Assembly: GCF_022346545.1 (NCBI RefSeq)
Contig: NZ_JAKRNU010000014.1
Location: 1 to 64,000 of the forward strand
Reading direction: 5' to 3'
Length of the DNA stretch: 64,000 bases
Source: Sporosarcina sp. ACRSM
Lineage (GTDB): Bacteria; Bacillota; Bacilli; Bacillales_A; Planococcaceae
Shown here in pieces: positions 10,757-18,593 of this stretch. The position numbers were made by a program, and so were the translations under genes. The notes beneath the pieces were generated by a model. It was not told the origin of the DNA. It was given only the letters and a program-made list of their open reading frames with translations, and ran no database searches. Every line of letters starts with the position of its first letter. Position 1 is the first letter of the stretch.

Positions 10757-10935
10757 TTCAGCAGAAGACTCCCACCTCTATAGGTGGCGAGATGAATGTG
10801 GTTTTGTTTTCCTGTTTAGCGGGTGTCCAGACGCCCGCTGAACGAAGATAAAGCCTCCGGCGGATGTCACAGATTTTTTAGAGGAGCTTTTCGAGCGAGC
10901 TCGAAAAAAATCTGGACGCAATCACGCCGAGGCGC
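10757..10935 (-). repeat. dispersed intergenic repeat, copy B, with a right-end-like hairpin
   Basis: On the minus strand this element runs from a CTCGGCGTGATTGCGTCCAG block (about 10900-10927) to a hairpin block at 10757-10798 with CCTATAGAGG and a CTTCTGCTGAA end. The same two blocks occur in the same order on the plus strand at 44757-44980. Internal hairpins include AGCGGG/CCCGCT around 10818-10839 and TTTTCGAGC/GCTCGAAAA. The terminal CCCACC-loop-GGTGG stem preceded by CAGAAG resembles right ends of tnpB (IS200/IS605-type) elements as I remember them, but no transposase gene is present. It lies directly behind groEL. Confidence 0.55.
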
Positions 10936-11350
10936 GATTGATCAAGGCTTTACCCACTACAACTTGTCTGAAACACCAAAAAATAACAGAAACATAACAT
11001 TTGCATAAGAAATGTGAGCGAGTTATGTTTTCGGGGATGTGTCCGTAGAGATTATTGATCTTAACGGATGCATCCTTTTTCATTTTAATTGTAACGTGCG
11101 TGTAAACTTTCATCGTCGTTTCGATATCCTCGTGACCAACGCTCTCCATGATTGTTGCAATGTCCATTCCTGCTTCAGTCAGCATGCTAATGTGAGTGTG
11201 TCTAAAAATATGCGAAGTCGCCTTTTTCTTTATAGACGTTTTTTCCATTAGGCGATTCATTCTTTTCAAGATATTGCTCGGGACAAAAGGATATCTGTTA
11301 ACTCGGCATGATGTGATCACCTCATACTGAATAAAAAAGAAACTTCTCAC
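10922..11350 (-). pseudogene. tyrosine recombinase/integrase, C-terminal remnant
   Basis: The open frame of 142 codons carries the end of a phage/ICE-type integrase catalytic domain: HIFRHTH (HxxR) at residues 47-51, VGHEDIETT with the second His at 73, and the nucleophile Tyr83 in KVYTHV. Then comes the usual KMKKDASVKINNLYG tail. The N-terminal arm, the core-binding domain and the first catalytic Arg are missing, and the frame runs about 35 codons past the normal end into unrelated DNA. A terminator overlaps its 5' end, so it is unlikely to be expressed as an enzyme. It marks a past integration behind groEL. Confidence 0.8.
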
Positions 11351-11379
11351 AAGTTCAATGAACTTTTGAGAAGCTTTTT
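11341..11379 (+). terminator. Rho-independent terminator-like hairpin
   Basis: CTTCTCACAAGTTC at 11343-11356 pairs with GAACTTTTGAGAAG at 11360-11373 (one mismatch) and a T run follows. It overlaps the first codons of the integrase remnant, suggesting that an upstream partner gene was lost. An A tract on the other side would allow bidirectional action. Confidence 0.75.
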
Positions 11380-11512
11380 GTGCATCTCTTACAAAACGTT
11401 AGCCAAAGTGAACAAGTTCTGCTATAATTACATAGCACTCAGAGCGGTTTAGAACGGCTTTTTCGGTGCATACTTTGGTTAGTAAATATTTATCAAGAAG
11501 GGAAATCGTATT

Positions 11513-12784
11513 ATGAGCAACTATAACGCAGTATCAGCAAAAAATACGGAAAATGCTCCAAATGGTAACGGTCTATATTCACAATCTGTAGCTTTCTCTC
11601 ATTACAATAATCTTTCAGCTCAATTACCTATCGATCCTAAAACGGGTAAATTGGTCGCTGGTGGTATAAAAGAGCAAGCCGAACAGTGTTTTAACAATAT
11701 CAAGGCAATTGTAGACAGCATCGATCATGTGATGAGCGATATTGTTAGAATTACGGTATTTGTTAAGGACATCAAAGATGTTGACGCTGTAGACGAAGTT
11801 TATAAAACATTCTTCCCAACTTATGTTCCTTCACGGACAACAGTTGCAGTTGCAGCTTTGCCTATGGATGCTTTAGTGCAAGTTGAAGCACTTGTTTCAC
11901 ACGGTGAAGGTACAATTCCAAACGCTCCACAAGCAGGCGACCTCATCAAACTTACAAATAACACAGCAAATGCACCAACAAGCCCTCTATCTACACAAAC
12001 TGTATCTTTCTCTCATTACAATAATCTTTCAGCTCAATTGCCGATCGATCCAAAAACGGGCAGATTGGTAACTGGCGGAGTAAAAGAGCAAGCTGGACAG
12101 TGCTTGAAAAATATCAAAGCAATTTTAGAAAGTATCGACGTTCCTTTTGACGATATTGTTAAAATCAATATCTTCCTTAAAGACCTCGCGGATACGGATG
12201 CTGTAAATGAAGTTTATTCAACATTCTTCCCAGACTCCGCTATTGCTAGAGCCGTAGCCTATGTTCCGGCACGGACGGTAGTCGCTGCTTCAGCTTTACC
12301 TATGGATGCTTCAGTACAAATCGAAGCAGTGGTATCACACGGAGATGGTACACCTCCACAGGCTATTGAAGACAGACATGGTATCGTTATCTGGGCAAAC
12401 AACACTGAAAACGCGCCAAAGAGCTCTTTATCCACACAAACTGTAGCGTTCTCTCATTACAATCACCTTTCAGCTCAATTACCTTTAGATCCAAAAACAG
12501 GTCAATTGGTAGCTGGCGGCGTAAAAGAGCAAGCTGAACAGTGCTTGAAAAATATCAAGGCAATTGTAGAAAGTATCGACCATGTTATGGAAGATATCGT
12601 TAAAGTAAATATCTTCGTTAAAAATATCGCGGATATGGATGCTGTAGACGAAGCTTACAAAACATTCTTCCCAGGTGGTACTCCTGCACGAAGAACAGTT
12701 GGCGTATCAGCTTTACCTAATGATGCTTTAATCCAAATCGATGCAATTGTCTCAAATGCTGAAGGAACACCTCCAAAAGCATAA
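11513..12784 (+). CDS. triple-domain RidA (YjgF/YER057c/UK114) protein
   Basis: Single chain of 423 residues made of three tandem RidA domains, about residues 1-140, 145-285 and 288-423. Ordinary RidA is ~125 residues and hydrolyses reactive enamines/imines as a homotrimer with active sites between subunits. Each unit repeats QLPIDPKTG-like, GG(V/I)KEQA and (P/S)R..V..(S/A)ALP blocks. The substrate-anchoring Arg of the PAR motif is kept in all three. The N-terminal Tyr (YSQ) is kept only in unit 1, as units 2 and 3 have STQ, and the late Glu is Asp in unit 3. Unit 2 has an ~8-residue insertion. A -10 like TATAAT lies at 11423-11428. It is monocistronic. The single-chain pseudo-trimer idea is inference. 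Confidence 0.88.
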   Translation: MSNYNAVSAKNTENAPNGNGLYSQSVAFSHYNNLSAQLPIDPKTGKLVAGGIKEQAEQCFNNIKAIVDSIDHVMSDIVRITVFVKDIKDVDAVDEVYKTFFPTYVPSRTTVAVAALPMDALVQVEALVSHGEGTIPNAPQAGDLIKLTNNTANAPTSPLSTQTVSFSHYNNLSAQLPIDPKTGRLVTGGVKEQAGQCLKNIKAILESIDVPFDDIVKINIFLKDLADTDAVNEVYSTFFPDSAIARAVAYVPARTVVAASALPMDASVQIEAVVSHGDGTPPQAIEDRHGIVIWANNTENAPKSSLSTQTVAFSHYNHLSAQLPLDPKTGQLVAGGVKEQAEQCLKNIKAIVESIDHVMEDIVKVNIFVKNIADMDAVDEAYKTFFPGGTPARRTVGVSALPNDALIQIDAIVSNAEGTPPKA

Positions 12785-12820
12785 CAGGCATTTGTTTGTA
12801 AAACAGGAATGATAGGCGTT

Positions 12821-12852
12821 ACTTGTACATGTTGATGATGACATGTACAAGT
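12821..12852. terminator. perfect 12-bp inverted repeat behind the RidA gene
   Basis: ACTTGTACATGT at 12821-12832 and its exact complement at 12841-12852, with an 8-base loop. No T tract follows, so it may be a stability or processing hairpin rather than a terminator by itself; a second hairpin follows 5 bp later. Confidence 0.5.
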
Positions 12853-12857
12853 CATAA

Positions 12858-12896
12858 GAGGCTGTCTCAAATGAAAATTGAGACAGCCTCCTTCTT
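12858..12896 (+). terminator. Rho-independent terminator of the triple-RidA gene
   Basis: GAGGCTGTCTCAA at 12858-12870 pairs perfectly with TTGAGACAGCCTC at 12878-12890, followed by CTTCTT. Confidence 0.8.
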
Positions 12897-12975
12897 ACGG
12901 TACAAAGGGAATAGCATCGAGATTTTAGCTGATTATGGTTGAAATCTTAATGGTTAGATGGATAGAAAATTTCTT

Positions 12976-14031
12976 TCAAAATATACACTCTTCAATTTGT
13001 TTCAATAAGTCTCCAGCTCTCTCCTGACTGCCATCATCCGTTTTATACTCAACATTGGTTAGTATAATGATTGTATAATCCGTTTCTGGATAACGACTTA
13101 GCATGGTTGAATAGCCCGGCCAACCTCCGCTGTGTGATACCCTTTTACCGGCTGATTCTAAGTGATCGATAAACCAGCCGAATCCGCAATGTGTCTTCTG
13201 ACCATCCTTTGTTCTAAATGTTGATAGCGACAATTCTAGCGATGGGTTACTAAGTAAAATTCCTTCTTTTAGCGCACGATCAAGGGAAAGCAAATCCATA
13301 ATTGTTGAATGGATCATTCCGTCTCCTTGAATGCCATCTAAATAGTTCACATAATCATATTCTGGGAGCTCATCTGGTAAAAAGAAATCTTTATCGTTTG
13401 TATTTTTTATGAATCCATAGGCAAAATCATCAACAGTTTCAGGCTTAAATCTACGGTTCATGACCCTCGTACGGTGCATGCCTGCTGGGATAAATACATG
13501 ATGGAGCATGAACGAAGAATAGGACATTCCCGATACAACTTCAATCACAGTAGCTAAACAAACATAGCCTGTATTACTATATTCGCATTTATCTTCTGGA
13601 TTAAAGTAAGGGTGCGGTTTATATGTTGCTAACAAACGGAATACATCCGTATTGGTTGCAATTTCGGTGCGATCCCAATACGTTTCGAATAGTTCCATGT
13701 AATCCGGAAGCCCTGATGTATGTGTTAAAACATGTCGCAAGGTAACAGTAGGGTAGGGGAAATCATGAATCCACTTACTGATAGGATCGTCATAATGAAG
13801 CTCGGATTGTTCTGCTAAAATCATAATTCCGATTGCTGTCATTGGTTTCGTTACGGAAGCAAGCTCAAATAAGGAGTCGATTGTAAGAGTACTATTTCGA
13901 CGATAATCTGAGAGTCCGAATGTGCCTGTGTAAATAGATACTCCACCCTTTGCTACCAGTATATTTCCTGAAAACTTACCTTCTTTCCACTTACTAATAA
14001 ATAGTTGATCAATCTTCTTAGCCACTTCCAT
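12976..14031 (-). CDS. serine hydrolase of the beta-lactamase / PBP4*-like class C family
   Basis: Cytoplasmic-looking (no signal peptide) serine hydrolase of 351 residues. SxxK is present as SVTK at residues 59-62, YxN as YSNTGY in the middle, and HSGGWPG takes the place of KTG near the C-terminus. These mark the Beta-lactamase Pfam family (esterases, D-peptidases, class C lactamases). It is the last gene of a row AraC/PBP regulator - siderophore-binding lipoprotein - this gene, which recalls the btr/feu/ybbE neighbourhood of B. subtilis. A role in siderophore or peptide processing is inference; antibiotic resistance is not implied. Confidence 0.85.
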   Translation of the reverse strand: MEVAKKIDQLFISKWKEGKFSGNILVAKGGVSIYTGTFGLSDYRRNSTLTIDSLFELASVTKPMTAIGIMILAEQSELHYDDPISKWIHDFPYPTVTLRHVLTHTSGLPDYMELFETYWDRTEIATNTDVFRLLATYKPHPYFNPEDKCEYSNTGYVCLATVIEVVSGMSYSSFMLHHVFIPAGMHRTRVMNRRFKPETVDDFAYGFIKNTNDKDFFLPDELPEYDYVNYLDGIQGDGMIHSTIMDLLSLDRALKEGILLSNPSLELSLSTFRTKDGQKTHCGFGWFIDHLESAGKRVSHSGGWPGYSTMLSRYPETDYTIIILTNVEYKTDDGSQERAGDLLKQIEECIF

Positions 14032-14064
14032 ATGATTCCCCCTGACCCGATGTAAGGATGATTA

Positions 14065-15030
14065 TTATTTTAACGTTTCCATTGCAGCCTCTAAAATACG
14101 AATTCTTCCGTTTACAGTTCCACCACCCATTACTAATGGATCGACTGCGTTTACAAATACTTGATTGTTTTTCACTGCATTTAATCCCTTCCAAACTTCA
14201 CTCTTTTCGAGGTCTTCTAGAATGTTTTCTTTATCTGCATTTTCGTAAGAATCATACTGTACAAAGATATAATCTGGATTGGCTGCATAAAGACCTTCTA
14301 AAGAAAGAACAGTTTGTTCTGTAGTATTTTTAATAATCTCAGGTACTGTAAGACCTAATTCACCATAAAGCACATCGTTAAGGAATACGTCTTTAGGGTA
14401 GACCATCATTTCGCCCCCTCTAATCCGTATTGCTATAACATCCTTCTCCTTGAATGAGCTGAGGTAATCGATTGCTTCCTGCTTATCCTGGTTATATTTA
14501 TCAATGATCCCTTTTGCCATATCTGTTTTCCCTGTAATCTCGGCAAGGAGTTCAAGATTGGATTGCCAATCGGGTCCATAATGTGATGTTGGAATGACTG
14601 GCGCAATCTTCTCTAGTTGTGTTAATACTGCCGGCGTTTCCATGTCGGTACTGATGATTAAGTCAGGAGCCAAATCCAAAATATATTCTAAACTTTCGTC
14701 ACTTGTCCCTAAAAGAGGGATTGTATTAGCTGTTATATCACGAAAAAAGCTTGGGAAAGGTTCTTCGTCACTACCAATTGCACTAGCAGCAAAAGGCTCT
14801 ACCTCAAGCACGACAGCATCCTCAATCAATTCAAAAGCATTTAGAAATATTATTTTTTCTGATTTGACTGGAACAGTATAGCTATTACCTAAATAAGTAA
14901 TGGTTTTTGTTTGTTCATCGCTTGGATTACTTTGTGAACTAGAGGATACCTTATCCTCTTCCTTATCCCCGCATGCCGATAAAGTAAATACGAGTAGCAC
15001 AACTCCTAATAGGAAAAATGTTTTTTTCAT
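14065..15030 (-). CDS. iron-siderophore ABC transporter substrate-binding lipoprotein
   Basis: Extracytoplasmic receptor of the FhuD/FeuA fold. A lipoprotein signal peptide ends in the lipobox LSAC (Cys20), followed by a Ser/Asp/Glu-rich linker and the Peripla_BP_2 domain (GTSDESLEYILDLAPDLIIS, then PDYIFVQYDSY). The 321-residue length is typical. No permease or ATPase gene lies nearby, so it must share one encoded elsewhere. A Fur-like box lies 38 bp upstream of the start, and the siderophore-sensing AraC regulator gene precedes it. Confidence 0.92.
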   Translation of the reverse strand: MKKTFFLLGVVLLVFTLSACGDKEEDKVSSSSQSNPSDEQTKTITYLGNSYTVPVKSEKIIFLNAFELIEDAVVLEVEPFAASAIGSDEEPFPSFFRDITANTIPLLGTSDESLEYILDLAPDLIISTDMETPAVLTQLEKIAPVIPTSHYGPDWQSNLELLAEITGKTDMAKGIIDKYNQDKQEAIDYLSSFKEKDVIAIRIRGGEMMVYPKDVFLNDVLYGELGLTVPEIIKNTTEQTVLSLEGLYAANPDYIFVQYDSYENADKENILEDLEKSEVWKGLNAVKNNQVFVNAVDPLVMGGGTVNGRIRILEAAMETLK

Positions 15031-15067
15031 TAATAAATCCTCCCTTTACTCCACATCATGATGAGAA

Positions 15068-15082
15068 TGAGTATTATTATCA
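15068..15082. promoter_or_regulatory. Fur box
   Basis: TGAGTATTATTATCA matches the Bacillus 7-1-7 Fur consensus TGATAATNATTATCA at 12 of 14 defined positions. It lies in the 98-bp gap between the AraC regulator and the siderophore-binding lipoprotein, so the lipoprotein gene should be iron-repressed. Confidence 0.75.
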
Positions 15083-15128
15083 ATGATAAACAAGAGTTCT
15101 TCTAGGTTCCATGTAGAAAAGGAGGTTT

Positions 15129-16733
15129 TTATGATGTACTATCCTCGGTTAGAAGCTTTAGAACCTCTTTCACAATTAATAAATGGGGAAGCGCAGCATA
15201 GTCACGCCATGGAAAATGATTAAGTGTATAAACTTGCTCGTTTCGAACTGACTTCAATTCCAACCAAGTCTCATCTAATTGAAGTGCGTTCCATTTCTGC
15301 AACGTTTCCTCATCTTCATAGACAAGAGTCAGGATGTAATCTGAATTGATTTCAGCTAATTGCTCAACCGTAATCGATTGTTTATAGTCAGGCATAAAAG
15401 CTGTTGCAGGCGTTAACTTCAAATCTTCAAATAAAACCTCATTAATACTTCTATCATGGTACAAATAACAGTCATCACCCATGATTAATAAAAATAAAAA
15501 AGTTTGCTTATGTTTATCGTTTTTTAAATAAGTGGAGACTTCTTGTACTGTTCGTTCGTATTCATCAAGCCATCGCCTTGCTTCAACATTTGCATCTAAT
15601 AACTTTGCTACTTCTAGCAGTTGTTCACGCCAAGGTAGTTTGCTCCATGCAAGCTGATGAACATGACCAAGTGACTTTAATTTTGTAAGTTGTTTTTCAT
15701 TCACATTATCTAGGCATAAAATCAAATCGTATTTGGTGTTTTGTTGTAGAAGTAACTCAATATTATCGTTTAATATAGTAGGACTTCTACCAATGGAAAG
15801 TTGAACGGGCACCCGATCACCAAATAATTTAAAATAATAGAATCTCCATGTTGGATGAATCGGTGCTGCAGATGGGATAAAGTGTAACGGAAACAATATG
15901 CCAAAAAATGAACTATCTAAAACGGCTATTTTTTTCATCCGTCTTTTCATAAATAACGAGGGAGGGATTCCTATTACCTCTTTGAAACGACGACTGAAAT
16001 AAAATTCGTCCTTATATCCCGTTTTCTTTGCAATTTCTTTAAGTGTTTTTCCACCGCTTAATAACAGGTTCTTAGATGCTTCAATCCTTATTTCGGATAA
16101 ATACTGAATTGCACTTATCCCATATCGTTTGCGGAATAGCTCCATGTAATATTTAGGGCTTATATGCATCATCTTCGCCAAGTCTTTTATTTGAATCTGT
16201 TCTCGAAAATGAACTTGCATATAATGCTTTGTTTTTTCCAGCATCTTTTGCTGGTCTCTAGTTGCAGGTACTTGGGTTGTGATCAAGGCGTGAATGAGCA
16301 TATAAAATTGAGCCTGTATAATTAACTTATTTTCCGGTATTGGGCTTTTGGATAAAGCGTAAATACTACTAGTTAGATTGGCGATTTCTTCTGTTAATTT
16401 AACCTGTATTTCCTCGACTCGTTTAGCAAGAATGGAATGATTTTGCTCTAGATGCACTTGATGCTTGTAAATACTATCAAATAGAATGAGATAAACTGTT
16501 GTCGTATTTTCTCTATCTAACTTAACAGTAATTGATTCTTGAGGAGGGCATATATAAATCTGTTCTTTTTGTAATTTATATGTATGGTCTATGATTGTCA
16601 GATTGCCTGTGCCTTTTGCGGCGAAGATAAGACAATAACTATCATGCCTTTTTTGATAAGTACGCTTAGAGAGATTCGTTAAAACTTTTATGTCTAGAAA
16701 TTGAAATAGAAGCTGAGCCATTTGACCGATCAA
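15129..16733 (-). CDS. AraC-family regulator with C-terminal siderophore-binding domain (Btr-like)
   Basis: 534 residues in three parts: an N-terminal cupin-like/linker region (1-160), a double AraC helix-turn-helix (about 165-262: IKDLAKMMHISPKYYMELF and LKEIAKKTGYKDEFYFSRRF), and a periplasmic-binding-protein-like domain (about 268-534) kept in the cytoplasm. This architecture is that of B. subtilis Btr (YbbB), which binds Fe-bacillibactin and activates the feu uptake operon. Its neighbour downstream is a siderophore-binding lipoprotein, its probable target. The domain order is unusual for AraC proteins but known for this subfamily. Confidence 0.92.
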   Translation of the reverse strand: MIGQMAQLLFQFLDIKVLTNLSKRTYQKRHDSYCLIFAAKGTGNLTIIDHTYKLQKEQIYICPPQESITVKLDRENTTTVYLILFDSIYKHQVHLEQNHSILAKRVEEIQVKLTEEIANLTSSIYALSKSPIPENKLIIQAQFYMLIHALITTQVPATRDQQKMLEKTKHYMQVHFREQIQIKDLAKMMHISPKYYMELFRKRYGISAIQYLSEIRIEASKNLLLSGGKTLKEIAKKTGYKDEFYFSRRFKEVIGIPPSLFMKRRMKKIAVLDSSFFGILFPLHFIPSAAPIHPTWRFYYFKLFGDRVPVQLSIGRSPTILNDNIELLLQQNTKYDLILCLDNVNEKQLTKLKSLGHVHQLAWSKLPWREQLLEVAKLLDANVEARRWLDEYERTVQEVSTYLKNDKHKQTFLFLLIMGDDCYLYHDRSINEVLFEDLKLTPATAFMPDYKQSITVEQLAEINSDYILTLVYEDEETLQKWNALQLDETWLELKSVRNEQVYTLNHFPWRDYAALPHLLIVKEVLKLLTEDSTS

Positions 16734-16901
16734 TCAAAACACCTCCATATAGTAAACTTTTTTAAGTATATCATCACTTAGACGATTTTCATTGTGTAGA
16801 TAATGCGCGTTTGTGTAAATAGCAAGCCAAAATAGCTAAAGGCAGTCATATGATATTTTATCAGCATCTCCTGCGTCATATCCGTTGTAAAATAAATTTA
16901 G

Positions 16902-16930
16902 TTGCTATTTAAAAAACTCTCTTGTATGAT
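16902..16930 (+). promoter_or_regulatory. sigma-A promoter of the rpmG-rpsN operon
   Basis: -35 TTGCTA at 16902-16907, 17-bp spacer, -10 TATGAT at 16925-16930. A Zur box follows 15 bp later, near the expected transcription start. Confidence 0.75.
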
Positions 16931-16945
16931 AAACAAATGAATAAA

Positions 16946-16960
16946 TCGTAATGATTACGT
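16946..16960. promoter_or_regulatory. Zur box
   Basis: TCGTAATGATTACGT differs by one base from the B. subtilis Zur 7-1-7 consensus TCGTAATNATTACGA. It lies just downstream of the promoter -10 and upstream of genes for zinc-independent L33 and S14, the expected Zur targets. Zinc starvation should therefore turn on this operon. Confidence 0.9.
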
Positions 16961-16992
16961 TTAAGTGGCGCGAAGGAGGAATAAGTACGAGA

Positions 16993-17163
16993 GTGAATAT
17001 TACATTGGCCTGTACAGAAACAGGAGACCGCGATTACACAACAACAAAAAACAAACGCAATATTCCTGGGCGGATTGAATTAAAGAAATACAGCTCGAGT
17101 TTGAAAAGAGTTACATTGCATAGAGAAACAAAGAAAAAATATTTACCTGTTTTTAAATCGTAA
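16993..17163 (+). CDS. rpmG: ribosomal protein L33, zinc-independent type
   Basis: Large-subunit protein L33. The sequence [15 protein letters not shown] and [16 protein letters not shown] is clear L33, but only one Cys is present, so this is the C-minus form that does not bind zinc. Its tail (KKYLPVFKS) is about 8 residues longer than usual. Start is unclear. L33 normally begins MRVNIT, and here the codon at the Met position (16987) is ACG, 6 nt after the AAGGAGGA site, while GTG at 16993 is the first standard start in frame near the site. The operon with rpsN under a Zur box fits replacement of zinc-binding paralogues when zinc is low. Confidence 0.9.
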   Translation: MNITLACTETGDRDYTTTKNKRNIPGRIELKKYSSSLKRVTLHRETKKKYLPVFKS

Positions 17164-17191
17164 TTATCACTAATTAAGGAGTGGAAATAGA

Positions 17192-17461
17192 ATGGCGAAG
17201 ACATCCAAGGTGGCGAAAGATAAAAGGCAACGGGAGTTGGTTGCTCGTTATGCGGCACTTCGTAAAGAATTGAAGGAGAAAGGTGACTATGAAGCTTTAA
17301 ATAAGCTACCTAAGAACTCTTCCCCGACACGATTAAAAAATCGATGTGAAATTACGGGAAGGCCAAGAGGATATATGCGGAAATTTAACATGTCACGTAT
17401 TGCTTTTCGGGAGCTTGCACATAAAGGGCAACTACCAGGTGTTAAAAAAGCCAGTTGGTAA
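17192..17461 (+). CDS. rpsN: ribosomal protein S14, zinc-independent type
   Basis: Small-subunit protein S14 in the long 89-residue form without the CxxC..CxxC zinc knuckle of the 61-residue type Z. It has the family core [19 protein letters not shown] and the C-terminal KKASW. It corresponds to B. subtilis RpsNB/YhzA, which replaces the zinc form when zinc is scarce. It lies 28 bp after rpmG with a GGAG ribosome site and shares its Zur-controlled promoter. Confidence 0.97.
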   Translation: MAKTSKVAKDKRQRELVARYAALRKELKEKGDYEALNKLPKNSSPTRLKNRCEITGRPRGYMRKFNMSRIAFRELAHKGQLPGVKKASW

Positions 17462-17470
17462 AGGGGATTC

Positions 17471-17506
17471 AACCATTCTTTATAAGAACGAATGGTTGAT
17501 TTTTTC
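17471..17506 (+). terminator. Rho-independent terminator of rpmG-rpsN
   Basis: AACCATTC at 17471-17478 pairs with GAATGGTT at 17490-17497, followed by GATTTTTT. It begins 9 bp after the rpsN stop and may reduce read-through into the next gene. Confidence 0.85.
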
Positions 17507-17533
17507 CAATGAACATGATGTGAGGTGAGGAGA

Positions 17534-17887
17534 ATGAATGAGTGGCTAAGGGCGTCTTTGTTAAGAAGCGAGGTTAAAAAGCTATCGGAAGGCAAAAGGC
17601 GGCTGTATCAGTTTGTCATCGAGCTAGAAGATGCTTTGGTCGAAAGTGCGAAAACAGCTGATCATTTTCTTGGTCTTCTAGAAGAAAAATCTCCGTATGA
17701 ACGTGCGAGCCAGCATTTTGGTTTGCCAGTAATAAAGGTAATTCGTCTGATAAATGATATAGAAGTCGAACTAAACGAAAAAGTGGAAAGAAGATATGAA
17801 AGGACTAAATGGATTGACTATACAGACCACCTACAGCAAATAGACGCTGTAGGTGGTGAAAAACAGCTTTTTTTGTTTATTAGTTAG
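17534..17887 (+). CDS. small hypothetical protein with a possible helix-turn-helix
   Basis: Not recognised. About 117 highly charged, helical residues starting MNEWLRASLLRSEVKK. The segment SPYERASQHFGLPVIKVIRLINDIEVEL looks like a sigma/HTH-type helix-turn-helix. The ATG at 17534 follows GAGGTGAGGAG closely. The last ~20 codons run through a perfect 12-bp terminator-type hairpin (17826-17857) and its T tract, so the C-terminal residues QQIDAVGGEKQLFLF are encoded by a terminator; the original stop may have been lost. It lies 72 bp after rpsN, behind a terminator. Confidence 0.6.
   Translation: MNEWLRASLLRSEVKKLSEGKRRLYQFVIELEDALVESAKTADHFLGLLEEKSPYERASQHFGLPVIKVIRLINDIEVELNEKVERRYERTKWIDYTDHLQQIDAVGGEKQLFLFIS
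17826..17874 (+). terminator. terminator-type hairpin inside the 3' end of a reading frame
   Basis: ACCACCTACAGC at 17826-17837 pairs perfectly with GCTGTAGGTGGT at 17846-17857, and a run of seven T follows at 17868-17874. The distance from stem to T run (about 10 nt) is longer than optimal. Confidence 0.6.
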
Positions 17888-18593
17888 AAGAATCAATAAG
17901 AAATCGCCCCGGCATTCAATCATTGCCAGTTTGTTATCCTTCTTTTGAACCAGGAAAACAAATGATAACGAGCATCTTATGTGTCATTGTGCTTTCACTT
18001 CTTTTATCAATATGAAAATAAAGCTCTAGGCAATGGAGTATTGTTAATTTTTTAAGCTTACATTGGATGTTGGTGTCAATTGTTGTCTTATTCATAATTA
18101 ATGCGAACAGGAATAACCACCTCTCAGAAAATTGGAGAGGTGGTTATTTTTTTGTTTTTAATTACAATCGATCGGATTCAAAGTTTGTACTTTACTTCTA
18201 TTGCTTTCTCGCTAATGTAGGCTGGATAGTCTTCCTTGAAGAGGATGGGATCATGATCACTATTGAGGGGTAATCACAGTTATTGTGAATACATAATTGT
18301 CGCTAGGGTTTGAACAGATTGCGGTAAAGAAAACATTCATCAATTTTGCAGCTAAGCTTCTTGTAACAGAAATTTTTGATACGCTTGAAAATAATTATGT
18401 AAAGAAAAATAATTATGTAAGAAACTTCTCCTCAAAGCAGGTAAAATAGCCTTAATAATGATAAACGGCTGACGATAATAAGAATAAAGAACCTTGGTCT
18501 AAATTACGGTCAACCATTATGGAAGCACGATTTATTTTCAGAATTATGTAAATAGTAAATTGATTATTAGAGGAGAGTAGATGATAAAATAAT
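17888..18593. other. intergenic stretch without a convincing gene
   Basis: About 700 AT-rich bases. They hold a strong hairpin at 18112-18155 (listed separately). A short open frame at 18067-18273 spans that hairpin and is judged spurious. A fragment around 18308-18440 can be read as FEQIAVKKTFINFAAKLLV but has no start or recognisable family. The ribosome site of the next gene (GAGGAGAG) lies near 18571. Confidence 0.5.
18112..18155 (+). terminator. Rho-independent terminator
   Basis: AATAACCACCTCTC at 18112-18125 pairs perfectly with GAGAGGTGGTTATT at 18135-18148, followed by a T run. No intact gene precedes it closely, so it may be what remains of a deleted gene. Confidence 0.85.

Noticed and set aside
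12976-14031. Antibiotic-resistance beta-lactamase
   Set aside because: SxxK, YxN and HSGG place it in the broad class C / esterase / D-peptidase family, but there is no signal peptide and the context is iron uptake, so a resistance role is not supported.
18067-18273. 68-codon open frame
   Set aside because: It crosses a strong terminator hairpin and T run, has no ribosome site and no recognisable sequence.
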